Positions 1 through 5,787 of a DNA stretch of 6,073 nucleotides are shown here, piece after piece. How positions within the stretch are numbered: the first letter of the stretch is position 1; every line of letters starts with the position of its first letter. A model generated the notes under the pieces. The model was not told the DNA's origin, did no database searches, and saw nothing but the letters and a program-made list of their open reading frames with translations. A program made the translations under genes and the position numbers. Source of the stretch: UBA6626 sp963579995 (lineage in GTDB: Bacteria > Planctomycetota > Phycisphaerae > Phycisphaerales > Phycisphaeraceae); NCBI GenBank assembly GCA_963579995.1, contig CAUZIY010000182.1, forward strand, positions 1 through 6,073, in the 5' to 3' direction.

Positions 1-1762
1 GTTTGAGGTAAGACCATGAGCGTGCTTGGCAGATGTTTGTGCTTTGGAGGTTTGATTCGATGACCGGTGCAAACGATTCTATGAGGGCCGGTACTTTTTG
101 CAGATTCGCAACCGCCTTCTTGTTCCAATTGGGACCGCGTTCACCCCTGAGAAATGGTGGGTCGAAAAATTGTGATAGACGTTGAGTGTATCGCATGGTC
201 TTTGACCAATCAGGACCAAAGGCGGCTTTGTAGTGGTTGCGTGCCAGTGTATCAAAGCTGGTTTGGCGATTCCACAGGGTTTGGCCCATGACCGTCATGA
301 GTAATCCAGTTGGCAAGAAACACCGCTGAGTCTGGCAGCTGTTAAGACCATTAAGGCCAATATCATGTAACCCCCGGATATCAGCATGCAGTAGCTGAGC
401 CAACTCATAATGGCCAGGATCGCGGTAGTGATCCCACATCAGGTGGTAGTCGAAATCGAAGCTATCACCCTTGAATTGCCGTTGCCAGCTACGCAGGGCC
501 GTGAGGTTCTGCTCGATGCTTGAGGGCATCGCCAGCTTGTTGCGGACAAACCGGGGTAGCCTGGATGGTTGATTCTTCTTGGTCTTTGCAAAGGATTGGC
601 TATATGTCCGTGTGATTGGGGCAAACATCAGGATAAATCGTTTGGCATTCATGATCCGTTCAACCTTGGGCGGCCACAGTAGGTCGACGTAGAGCAGGAA
701 CACAATGCGGTGATTGAGCGCTCTTTTGGTCAGTTCGACATCACACTCATTAAGCAGTTTGATGTATAGATCTGCGGGCCGGTATCTTCGGCACCTGGAA
801 CATTCGCAGTGGTTGTTGGCAGCGTCAGCCAGCCATAGATGAATGGCGTCGATATGTGCGTGTTCAAAGGCGTAATCCGCAACAGCCTGGACAATCTTCT
901 GTCGCGTGTTCTTGTTGCTGTAACACAGGTTTGTGTTGAGGGGGACACCCTCGAAGAACTGCCGGCGACCGTCAACCAGTGCCAAATGGTGTTTGGTTTC
1001 TGCTGGCACGGGGCCTTTGTGTTTGTACCAGCCATCCCCAATGACCCCAAACGGGTCGCAGGTCCACCCATGGCCCACCATCTGGATCTTAATGCCACGC
1101 TTTTGGCATTGTTCCCAGATATGCCGCGTGAAACGTTCGGCATCCTTACGGTTAAACCGATGCTTTGGGGTCTTGGGGTTGCCTTCATGCCGGTACCATC
1201 GTTCAAAAAAATAATAACCATCACGAAACTGAACAAAGTATGTATTGAAGCCCAATTTAGGCATCCAGTTAATCATGTCGCGCACGTGTTCCCAGCCACA
1301 TGCCCCTTCGATACATACCGCACGATGGTCATATGATGCTTGCTCTCGGACACTCACTTTGCTGCGTAATGGCCATGTCAGTTGGGGTGCCAACTCGCCA
1401 TCACGACCCGGTCGCACCCATCGAAAGCCCAGTTCAGTAAGGTAACGGTAGACCGCCAGCAAGACGCTTGGCGCATTTGAGCCACTGATAATGCCATTGA
1501 GGCCATTGGTTTGGATGTCAATTGCATCGTGGATGGGATCACATATGACCGGGTGGCCGAGTTCTTGTGTGGTTCCCACCCATAACCCTTGGATGGGTTG
1601 GCCTGGAGAGGGTCTTGGACTTTGGTGGCGTGTATGGACTATGAAGTTGCGTCGGGTTGCCCGGGATAAAAGACTTTGCAGTTCCCTGGCGGCGAACTGG
1701 ATGGGTGTGGCACAACCCACCCGATATACGGGAAATTTTTTCAGCTGGTTGCGTTTGACCAT
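1..1762 (-). CDS. DUF4838 glycosidase-like protein, C-terminus cut by window edge
   Basis: I read one frame without a stop from ATG 1762 to the left edge, 587 codons, so the C-terminus is missing. Residues near 95-120 (LLAVYRYLTELGFRWVRPG) match the region before the barrel in GH20/GH67-like and DUF4838 proteins. The DUF4838 signature follows: W310-L-A-D313, then NNHCECSRC with Cys319, 321 and 324, then PADLYIKLLN. Next come FLLYVDLLWPP (about 355-365), FDYHLMWDHYRDPG and GLNGLNSCQTQR. DUF4838 proteins are thought to be carbohydrate-active, but I know of no proven reaction. It lies downstream of two exported PEP-CTERM genes and is probably co-transcribed, which suggests surface polysaccharide breakdown (inference). 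The start is unsure: ATG 1762 has no clear ribosome site, GTG 1828 and TTG 1858 are in frame, and the true N-terminus may lie in another frame upstream. The family call is firm; the start is not. Confidence 0.86.
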   Translation of the reverse strand, partial: MVKRNQLKKFPVYRVGCATPIQFAARELQSLLSRATRRNFIVHTRHQSPRPSPGQPIQGLWVGTTQELGHPVICDPIHDAIDIQTNGLNGIISGSNAPSVLLAVYRYLTELGFRWVRPGRDGELAPQLTWPLRSKVSVREQASYDHRAVCIEGACGWEHVRDMINWMPKLGFNTYFVQFRDGYYFFERWYRHEGNPKTPKHRFNRKDAERFTRHIWEQCQKRGIKIQMVGHGWTCDPFGVIGDGWYKHKGPVPAETKHHLALVDGRRQFFEGVPLNTNLCYSNKNTRQKIVQAVADYAFEHAHIDAIHLWLADAANNHCECSRCRRYRPADLYIKLLNECDVELTKRALNHRIVFLLYVDLLWPPKVERIMNAKRFILMFAPITRTYSQSFAKTKKNQPSRLPRFVRNKLAMPSSIEQNLTALRSWQRQFKGDSFDFDYHLMWDHYRDPGHYELAQLLHADIRGLHDIGLNGLNSCQTQRCFLPTGLLMTVMGQTLWNRQTSFDTLARNHYKAAFGPDWSKTMRYTQRLSQFFDPPFLRGERGPNWNKKAVANLQKVPALIESFAPVIESNLQSTNICQARSWSYLK

Positions 1763-1772
1763 ACCAATAGAA

Positions 1773-1865
1773 TTACCTGTGACGGCAACGGTCTGCAAAT
1801 TGGAGATTGCCCAGTGTGATGTCAGCACGCGGGATTTCGGCCTGAACCATGATGCCAAGGGGCAT
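1773..1865 (-). other. possible out-of-frame N-terminus of the DUF4838 gene
   Basis: A short frame from ATG 1865 to TAA 1775-1773 reads MPLGIMVQAEIPRADITLGN and then LQFADRCRHR. Up to LGNLQ it looks like ordinary protein, with a hydrophobic stretch ending in VQA that could be part of a signal peptide, although no positive n-region precedes it. The downstream DUF4838 frame reads NLQTVAVTGNS over the same bases. Removing one T from the TTT at about 1800-1798 would fuse the two into one product. Either a one-base insertion, real or a sequencing error, has shifted the frame, or this is chance and the gene starts at 1762, 1828 or 1858. No Shine-Dalgarno site precedes ATG 1865. Confidence 0.4.
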
Positions 1866-1914
1866 GGTCAGTCCAGTGCGGCCAGCTGCAACACTGATTT
1901 GGGTGGGCTATCGG

Positions 1915-2724
1915 CTATGACAGCAGATGCGGGTCAGGCCGACGATAGCGGCTTGCGAGATACAGGATCCCAACGGTGGTGAGTGTGACTGTCGCAGGTT
2001 CAGGAATAAAAGTGCTTAGTTCGGAGGAACGCATCGCCTGTGACAAGGAGGGCTCTTGCGTGCTCGACCAGTTGACGCCCAGGATGCCCAGGTCAGCCAC
2101 ATCCACAACGCCATCTGTGTTGGCGTCGCCGGGAATCGGACCGTCTGGCTCGGCCAAGACACCGAGAATAATGTTGTCGTACAACGCATTTTCAAAAGAG
2201 ATGCCGCCACCGCCCAATTGAATGAACTCGACGTCGTAAGCTTTGTCCATGTTCGGGTCACCGTCACCAAACGCCGCAAAATCAGCAACGAGCTTCGTGT
2301 CGTCAAGCCAAAGGTCATACTTGCGGTTCGCGGCCTTGTAATGCAGCGTCATATGACCTTCGGATAGGGGTACATCAATCAGGGTGGTGACTTTTCCGCC
2401 CTGGCCATCGCCGTGATGAGGCCGGTATCGATCTGGTGTTCCGTCCGGCAGAAATGAGTTGCCTTCGTTCCCGGCGCCCATAAGTTTCATCGTATCGCCA
2501 GCCAGCCTGCCATTCACCTGAAATAAATAGTTGTTGCCGAAGGTGAACGCGGACGGAATTTCGATCTTGAAATCAAATGCGAATACCCAGTCCTCACTTT
2601 CTTCCATGGGGGTACCATCATTGAGCCCCGGTCCAGACGACGGCTCGTTTTTAAATGTTGTGACTGCACGAACAGTTGAATTGACGCAAGAGTTGTGTGA
2701 TCCGGGTCCCTGATTCCGGTGCAT
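1915..2724 (-). CDS. dockerin and PEP-CTERM protein, C-terminal part without signal peptide
   Basis: This is the longest open part of the disrupted gene, 269 codons from ATG 2724. Residues from about 45 to 190 read like a beta-sandwich domain of the concanavalin A/LamG type (DWVFAFDFKIEIPSAF, FQVNGRL, YDLWLDDTKL, FENALYDNIILGVL); that fold is a guess from pattern alone. Residues 198-221 hold a single dockerin-like calcium-binding repeat (PGDANTDGVVDVADLGILGV). Residues 239-262 are a PEP-CTERM tail: the FIPEPA motif, a short hydrophobic segment and the basic RYRR end. Exosortase systems sort such tails to the cell surface. An N-terminal signal peptide is needed for that and is absent here, so ATG 2724 is probably not the native start. 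No Shine-Dalgarno site precedes it. The DUF4838 gene follows downstream. Confidence 0.7.
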   Translation of the reverse strand: MHRNQGPGSHNSCVNSTVRAVTTFKNEPSSGPGLNDGTPMEESEDWVFAFDFKIEIPSAFTFGNNYLFQVNGRLAGDTMKLMGAGNEGNSFLPDGTPDRYRPHHGDGQGGKVTTLIDVPLSEGHMTLHYKAANRKYDLWLDDTKLVADFAAFGDGDPNMDKAYDVEFIQLGGGGISFENALYDNIILGVLAEPDGPIPGDANTDGVVDVADLGILGVNWSSTQEPSLSQAMRSSELSTFIPEPATVTLTTVGILYLASRYRRPDPHLLS

Positions 2725-2816
2725 TCCCAGCCACCGTCATTGGAGAACGGTGAGTCACCTAAAATAAAGGCGCCTTGAAGAAAGTTCACTTGGCCCCACT
2801 GCATGGGGTGAAAATC

Positions 2817-3047
2817 TCAGTTGTCGCATTCGAGAAAATCATTATGTAATTTGCCATTTGCGCCTCCGGCATCTGCGCGAGGGCCATCCGCGGAGCATCC
2901 ATCCTCCGTTGTCGTTGGGTCACCGGTAAACAGCATGTTGAGTCCCGGTTCATTGTCGTCGAAAAACGGTACGGGTGGCCCCGCAAACACACTTGAACCA
3001 CAAATAATGGCCAGCATGGTGCCCGGAATTGAGGGTTTATACTTCAT
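2817..3047 (-). CDS. signal-peptide fragment of the disrupted PEP-CTERM gene
   Basis: Seventy-six codons from ATG 3047 to TGA 2819-2817. The first 22 residues form a Sec signal peptide: a lysine near the start, the hydrophobic core MLAIICGSSV and a cleavage site after VFA. The rest is acidic and glycine-rich (FFDDNEPGLNMLF, GDPTTTEDGCSADGP) with no domain I recognise. The ATG lies 3 bases beyond the TAA of the upstream gene, so translation is likely coupled; no strong ribosome site is visible. The reading frame stays protein-like past the TGA, with DN, stop, DFHPMQWG, so the TGA probably replaced a sense codon such as TGG, CGA or GGA. It could instead be a genuine small secreted protein, which I think less likely. 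Confidence 0.5.
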   Translation of the reverse strand: MKYKPSIPGTMLAIICGSSVFAGPPVPFFDDNEPGLNMLFTGDPTTTEDGCSADGPRADAGGANGKLHNDFLECDN

Positions 3048-3050
3048 GGG

Positions 3051-4442
3051 TTAGGTTCTACCTGCGAAGCGGGTATGGCCATTCCAGTGGCCTTTTTGCC
3101 GGCGTCGTCGTGGCAAGCCCAGGACGCCCAGCCCGAGCAGGGTGAGCGTGGCCGGTTCGGGAATCAGCGATGTGGTACTGCCCGTTGTCTGTGCTGCGCT
3201 CCAGTTGGCCCCGATGATGCCAAGATCGGAAACATCGACATGACCATCGCCATTGAAGTCGCCATCTGGCCACGTTGCGATGGTGCTGCCAAAGTTTGCA
3301 CCGACAATTCCCAGGTCTCCCACATCAACAACACCGTCGCCATTGGCGTCACCCGGTATCGTCGCGTCTCCAAGTTCAATCACCAGTAATGGCCGCGTTG
3401 CAATATCGTCGGCTGAAGCATCGGTGCCGCCGAATTCGTGGGAACGGTACGCGTTGCCAAAATTCTGTTCCATGGTAGGCAATTCGCTCTCATCGGGTAG
3501 CAATACCGTCAGGAAAATACCCTCTCCCGTGACGAAGTCGATTAATCCGGTCACGTCAAAAACCTTGAACTCCTCGGTGGCGTCCTGGAAAACTTCGACC
3601 GCTCCGGGATGACTGGAGTCGTAATCAGCGGTGACGCCGGGTGTGACTGTAGCATCGAATGGGGGACCTGCCTGGTGACCTATGTAAGGGTCATTGAAAT
3701 CTCGGGGTCCAAAGAACTGCGCGATAATGGGGTCATTCGGGGTTTCCCATAAGCCCTTATTGAAAGTGGCCGCCCACATTTCTTTGCCTCGTCTCTTCCA
3801 TTCAGCGGTGGTCTCGCCCTTTACCGCTGCACCATCTGACTTGCCGTATTTGATTGAGCTTAGAAGGGGATAGACCGATATTTTCCCTCCATTCAGTTTG
3901 GGCTCAGCGTGTAGGTTATCCAAGGTCACGCCACCAGGTCCCCCCACAGTGTCACCCATAAACGCGTTACCCGCGGAGCCTTCCGCGCCGAGGTCGAACG
4001 TGTTGTATAGCTTCAGCGTGGCCTTTGCGATCGTTGCATCGGATGGCACTTGTCCCTCCGCGGTGCCAAAGACATCTCGGAACCTGATCATCATCCTTGA
4101 ATATCGGTATGTCGGTCCAGCCTCTAGGCTGAACACACCTCCGCCGACGCCGCCCAATATGTGGTGATAGAACTGGCCGACTTCAAGAATTTCTGAGCTG
4201 CCGGAATTGGTGTTTCTCAGTTCATAGCTCCCGGGATCACCGGGATGGGAATGGTCGTAGCCTGGCGTGTCCCCGAAATTGACCCCATAGGCCCAACGGA
4301 TTGAGGTGTCTTGCCCCCTATCATAACCATTGACGCCCTGTTGGAATGTCAGAATGTCTCCCGCAGCTGGATTGGTTGGGACGGCAACTGCCGTAGCGGC
4401 CCATGCAATGGTCAAAGCCTGCTTGCATTTATTAATGATCAT
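3051..4442 (-). CDS. secreted DNRLRE-type protein with dockerin pair and PEP-CTERM tail
   Basis: An intact 463-residue surface protein. Residues 1-28 are a signal peptide (MIINKCK, then a hydrophobic ALTIAWAATAVAV stretch, probable cleavage near PAAG). Residues about 30-350 resemble DNRLRE/CBM96-like domains of planctomycetes: TFQQGVNGYDRGQDTSIRW at the start, RMMIRFRDVFG, GQVPSDATIAKATLKLYN and FDVTGLIDFVTGEG. Residues 363-420 form a full type I dockerin with two calcium-loop repeats (GDANGDGVVDVGDLGIVGAN and GDFNGDGHVDVSDLGIIGAN). Residues 427-448 are the PEP-CTERM tail (IPEPATLTLLGLGVLGLP, then RRRR), recognised by exosortase; a 14-residue polar extension follows. Its role is probably carbohydrate or matrix binding at the surface (inference; no catalytic motif seen). 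The start is supported by a good ribosome site. It leads the probable minus-strand operon, and its TAA is 3 bases before the next ATG. Confidence 0.9.
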   Translation of the reverse strand: MIINKCKQALTIAWAATAVAVPTNPAAGDILTFQQGVNGYDRGQDTSIRWAYGVNFGDTPGYDHSHPGDPGSYELRNTNSGSSEILEVGQFYHHILGGVGGGVFSLEAGPTYRYSRMMIRFRDVFGTAEGQVPSDATIAKATLKLYNTFDLGAEGSAGNAFMGDTVGGPGGVTLDNLHAEPKLNGGKISVYPLLSSIKYGKSDGAAVKGETTAEWKRRGKEMWAATFNKGLWETPNDPIIAQFFGPRDFNDPYIGHQAGPPFDATVTPGVTADYDSSHPGAVEVFQDATEEFKVFDVTGLIDFVTGEGIFLTVLLPDESELPTMEQNFGNAYRSHEFGGTDASADDIATRPLLVIELGDATIPGDANGDGVVDVGDLGIVGANFGSTIATWPDGDFNGDGHVDVSDLGIIGANWSAAQTTGSTTSLIPEPATLTLLGLGVLGLPRRRRQKGHWNGHTRFAGRT

Positions 4443-4447
4443 GATTA

Positions 4448-4456
4448 CTTCCTCTC
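4448..4456 (-). promoter_or_regulatory. ribosome binding site for the DNRLRE/PEP-CTERM gene
   Basis: On the minus strand the sequence reads GAGAGGAAG, then TAATC, then ATG. The AGGAAG core is 5 bases from ATG 4442, a strong Shine-Dalgarno match that fixes this start. None of the other minus-strand starts in the window has one this good. Confidence 0.7.
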
Positions 4457-4509
4457 ACAGGGTGATATGCGCTGAGTTACTTTGTGCCTCAAATGCACCC
4501 GGCTGAGGT

Positions 4510-4587
4510 CCTTGAACAATGGCCTTGAACCTGCCTATTATAACCGTGGTATCTAGTGGTAAGCAATGGGGAAATGGCTGTTCAAGG
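4510..4587. repeat. three copies of CCTTGAAC flanking the leftward promoter
   Basis: CCTTGAAC occurs at 4510-4517 and 4523-4530 on the plus strand and, inverted, at 4580-4587 (GTTCAAGG). The first and third copies share a ninth base, CCTTGAACA/TGTTCAAGG, at 4510-4518 and 4579-4587. The two direct copies lie just downstream of the TATAAT of the leftward promoter, near its expected transcription start. The inverted copy is upstream of the -35 position. This placement fits an operator for a DNA-binding regulator that could loop or block the promoter, but no regulator gene is in view, so the role is inferred. Confidence 0.45.
4537..4566 (-). promoter_or_regulatory. candidate promoter for the leftward surface-protein operon
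   Basis: The minus strand has a perfect TATAAT (4542-4537), preceded after 18 bases by TTGCTT (4566-4561), a 3 of 6 match to TTGACA. The implied start, near 4530, leaves a leader of about 90 bases before ATG 4442. The -10 is convincing and the -35 weak, so a regulator may be needed; CCTTGAAC repeats sit on both sides. Planctomycete promoters are poorly defined, so this is tentative. Confidence 0.4.
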
Positions 4588-4658
4588 TCACTCGAGTCTC
4601 TGGAATCAGGGGAATCCCTTTTTTGCATTAAAATGAGCAATTCATCGTGTTTTCAGGC

Positions 4659-4688
4659 TTGTCATTAAGGTGATTTGACAGATAAGAT
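4659..4688 (+). promoter_or_regulatory. candidate promoter for the prepilin gene
   Basis: The plus strand has TTGTCA (4659-4664), an 18-base spacer and TAAGAT (4683-4688), matching the housekeeping consensus at 5 of 6 and 4 of 6 positions. A perfect TTGACA also lies at 4675-4680, but nothing like a -10 follows it at the right distance. The prepilin gene begins about 65-95 bases downstream. Weak evidence. Confidence 0.28.
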
Positions 4689-4772
4689 AACCATGCAGCG
4701 GCCCGCTCGGCTTCCCTTCTTATGGTTGTAATGCTTGGGGGGGGATCTATGGTATGAAAGTCAAAATAACAA

Positions 4773-4778
4773 AGGTGA
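4773..4778 (+). promoter_or_regulatory. ribosome binding site favouring the prepilin start at 4784
   Basis: AGGTGA lies 5 bases before ATG 4784 and pairs with the end of 16S rRNA (part of AGGAGGTGA). The upstream in-frame ATG at 4754 has only the G-run and GGGGA about 9 bases before it. This favours the shorter product, though both starts could be used. Confidence 0.45.
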
Positions 4779-4783
4779 AGCAC

Positions 4784-5758
4784 ATGTTGAAGACCACCGG
4801 GAATCATGCGATTGGCAGCTTTCTGGTTGGTCTTGGAAGGGTGGATTGCACGATCAGCCTTCGCCGTCGCAAGGCATTTACGCTTATCGAATTACTTGTG
4901 GTCATCTCCATTATCTCCTTGCTGATCGCCATGCTCCTTCCGTCAATCGAGAAGGCCCGCCAATCAGGGGAGCAGGCCGTATGTGCGGCCAACCTTAAGT
5001 CGTTTGGCGTGGCGCTGAATGCCTATGTGAACGAGTGGGACAGTTGGTTGCCGAACTACGAAGCTTGGTACGATGACCACAATCGCTCCAAACTGGTTGT
5101 GAGCGAGGACGGCAACTGGTATTGGAAAAAAAACTTCGACGCACTTGGGAGCATCCTCAACAGTTATCTTGATTCAGCCGGCGATCCCCATTCTCATATG
5201 AGTAACACGCCGCAAGGTGTAATCTGTCCAAGCTTTCTCCGCAGTCAATACTCGACCGGCAAATGGGGGGCAGGTGCGCCATCAGGGGGGCGGCAATTCG
5301 CCGAGGATCAGCGGACGAACGCCGCTGTCCACTGGCAGCGGGCTGCCTACGGCTACAACTCAACATTTCTGGGTTATCAATGGAGTGTGTCTGGCAACGC
5401 GAAGAACTGGAGGTTCCGCAAGATAGACCACGTCAGATTTCCCAGTAATATCATTTCCGATGGCGATACAGGTTTTTCCATACCTGGTGGGCTTAACGGT
5501 AATCACTTCCCCGAGATCAGCCGAACTGCTGGCTTGTATGACCATGACCTTGCGGTGTCAGAGCAAAGCGATGACCCACTTCCCGATCATGCTGATGTGC
5601 TCAGGATGCCCATTGGCAACCGTCACCTTGTCGGTGCTAATGCGGTATGTTTGGATGGTCATGTCGAGTGGCAATTACAGGTTGAATGGCATTTACGGGA
5701 AAATGACCATCGCTGGCGGGAAGAAAACGCCAACTTTTATCCATTTCGGTTTAAATGA
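4784..5758 (+). CDS. H-X9-DG prepilin-type N-terminal cleavage protein
   Basis: A 324-residue pseudopilin-like protein of the family abundant in Planctomycetota and Lentisphaerota. A basic leader (SLRRRKA) precedes FTLIELLVVISIISLLIAML, the type IV prepilin cleavage/methylation segment that anchors the protein in the membrane and packs into pilus-like fibres. The +5 Glu is present. The residue before the cut is Ala, where Gly is usual. The globular part has VICPS near 146 and the family's H-X9-DG motif: His281, nine residues, then Asp291-Gly292 (NRHLVGANAVCLDGHVEW). The function of these proteins is unproven; surface fibres or secretion pseudopili are suggested. I chose ATG 4784 for its ribosome site; ATG 4754, ten codons earlier and in frame, is the alternative and would give a 334-residue protein. 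It is divergent from the surface-protein operon and convergent with the TPR gene, with a 29-base gap. Confidence 0.92.
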   Translation: MLKTTGNHAIGSFLVGLGRVDCTISLRRRKAFTLIELLVVISIISLLIAMLLPSIEKARQSGEQAVCAANLKSFGVALNAYVNEWDSWLPNYEAWYDDHNRSKLVVSEDGNWYWKKNFDALGSILNSYLDSAGDPHSHMSNTPQGVICPSFLRSQYSTGKWGAGAPSGGRQFAEDQRTNAAVHWQRAAYGYNSTFLGYQWSVSGNAKNWRFRKIDHVRFPSNIISDGDTGFSIPGGLNGNHFPEISRTAGLYDHDLAVSEQSDDPLPDHADVLRMPIGNRHLVGANAVCLDGHVEWQLQVEWHLRENDHRWREENANFYPFRFK

Positions 5759-5787
5759 GTTGGTGTCCAGATGCCATGCATCAAGGG

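Larger units (their letters stand above)
1915..3047 (-). pseudogene. disrupted secreted dockerin/PEP-CTERM protein gene
   Basis: Read as one gene, this stretch has a signal peptide at its 5' end (MKYKPSIPGTMLAIICGSSVFAG) and a dockerin repeat plus PEP-CTERM tail at its 3' end, the usual layout of a planctomycete exported protein. The parts are not in one frame. The first frame stops at TGA 2819-2817. Beyond that stop the same frame continues with protein-like sequence (DFHPMQWGQVNFLQGAFILG, then SPFSNDGGWECTG). The signal then passes to another frame somewhere around 2740-2660, which is open to TAG 1917-1915. At least one nonsense change and one frameshift are needed. The frame change fits a one-base deletion. 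It starts 3 bases after the stop of the gene at 3051-4442. It could be a decaying gene or a sequence with errors. Two unrelated small genes is less likely, because the C-terminal half alone lacks the export signal its PEP-CTERM tail requires. Confidence 0.65.
4443..4783. other. divergent intergenic region with promoters and short repeats
   Basis: No credible gene lies in these 341 bases between the divergently transcribed DNRLRE/PEP-CTERM and prepilin genes. One 61-codon minus-strand frame here (4640-4455) is polar, has no recognisable motif or ribosome site, and overlaps the likely promoter. The stretch holds the candidate promoter for each side, three copies of CCTTGAAC around the leftward promoter, and a run of eight G at 4737-4744 just before the prepilin gene. 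I see no convincing riboswitch or small RNA fold. Confidence 0.6.

Noticed and set aside
730..1236. 168-codon minus-strand reading frame
   Set aside because: It shares the strand with the DUF4838 gene but is in a different frame. The competing frame has the CECSRC and LYVDLLWPP motifs and is open over more than 1.7 kb.
839..1336. 165-codon plus-strand reading frame
   Set aside because: It lies wholly antisense to the DUF4838 gene, whose minus-strand frame carries clear family motifs. The plus-strand translation has no recognisable domain.
1491..1982. 163-codon plus-strand reading frame
   Set aside because: It is antisense to the 5' part of the DUF4838 gene and the tail of the PEP-CTERM gene. 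Tryptophan-rich, low-sense sequence with no ribosome site; a shadow frame.
2817..2819. TGA read as selenocysteine or tryptophan
   Set aside because: No SECIS-like hairpin was evident after the TGA, and the prepilin gene uses TGA as a normal stop and TGG for tryptophan. The frame also breaks again downstream, so recoding alone would not rescue the gene.
4608..4626. AGGG-GAAT-CCCT followed by T-run, resembling a small terminator
   Set aside because: The stem is only 4 base pairs, and no plus-strand gene lies upstream in the window for it to end.
4737..4744. Run of eight G before the prepilin gene as a functional element
   Set aside because: It could act as a poor ribosome site for ATG 4754 or be a homopolymer artefact. 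Nothing else in the sequence supports a function.
5770..5782. GATGC-CAT-GCATC inverted repeat between the convergent prepilin and TPR genes, as a terminator
   Set aside because: The stem is only 5 base pairs with a 3-base loop, and no T-run follows on either strand.
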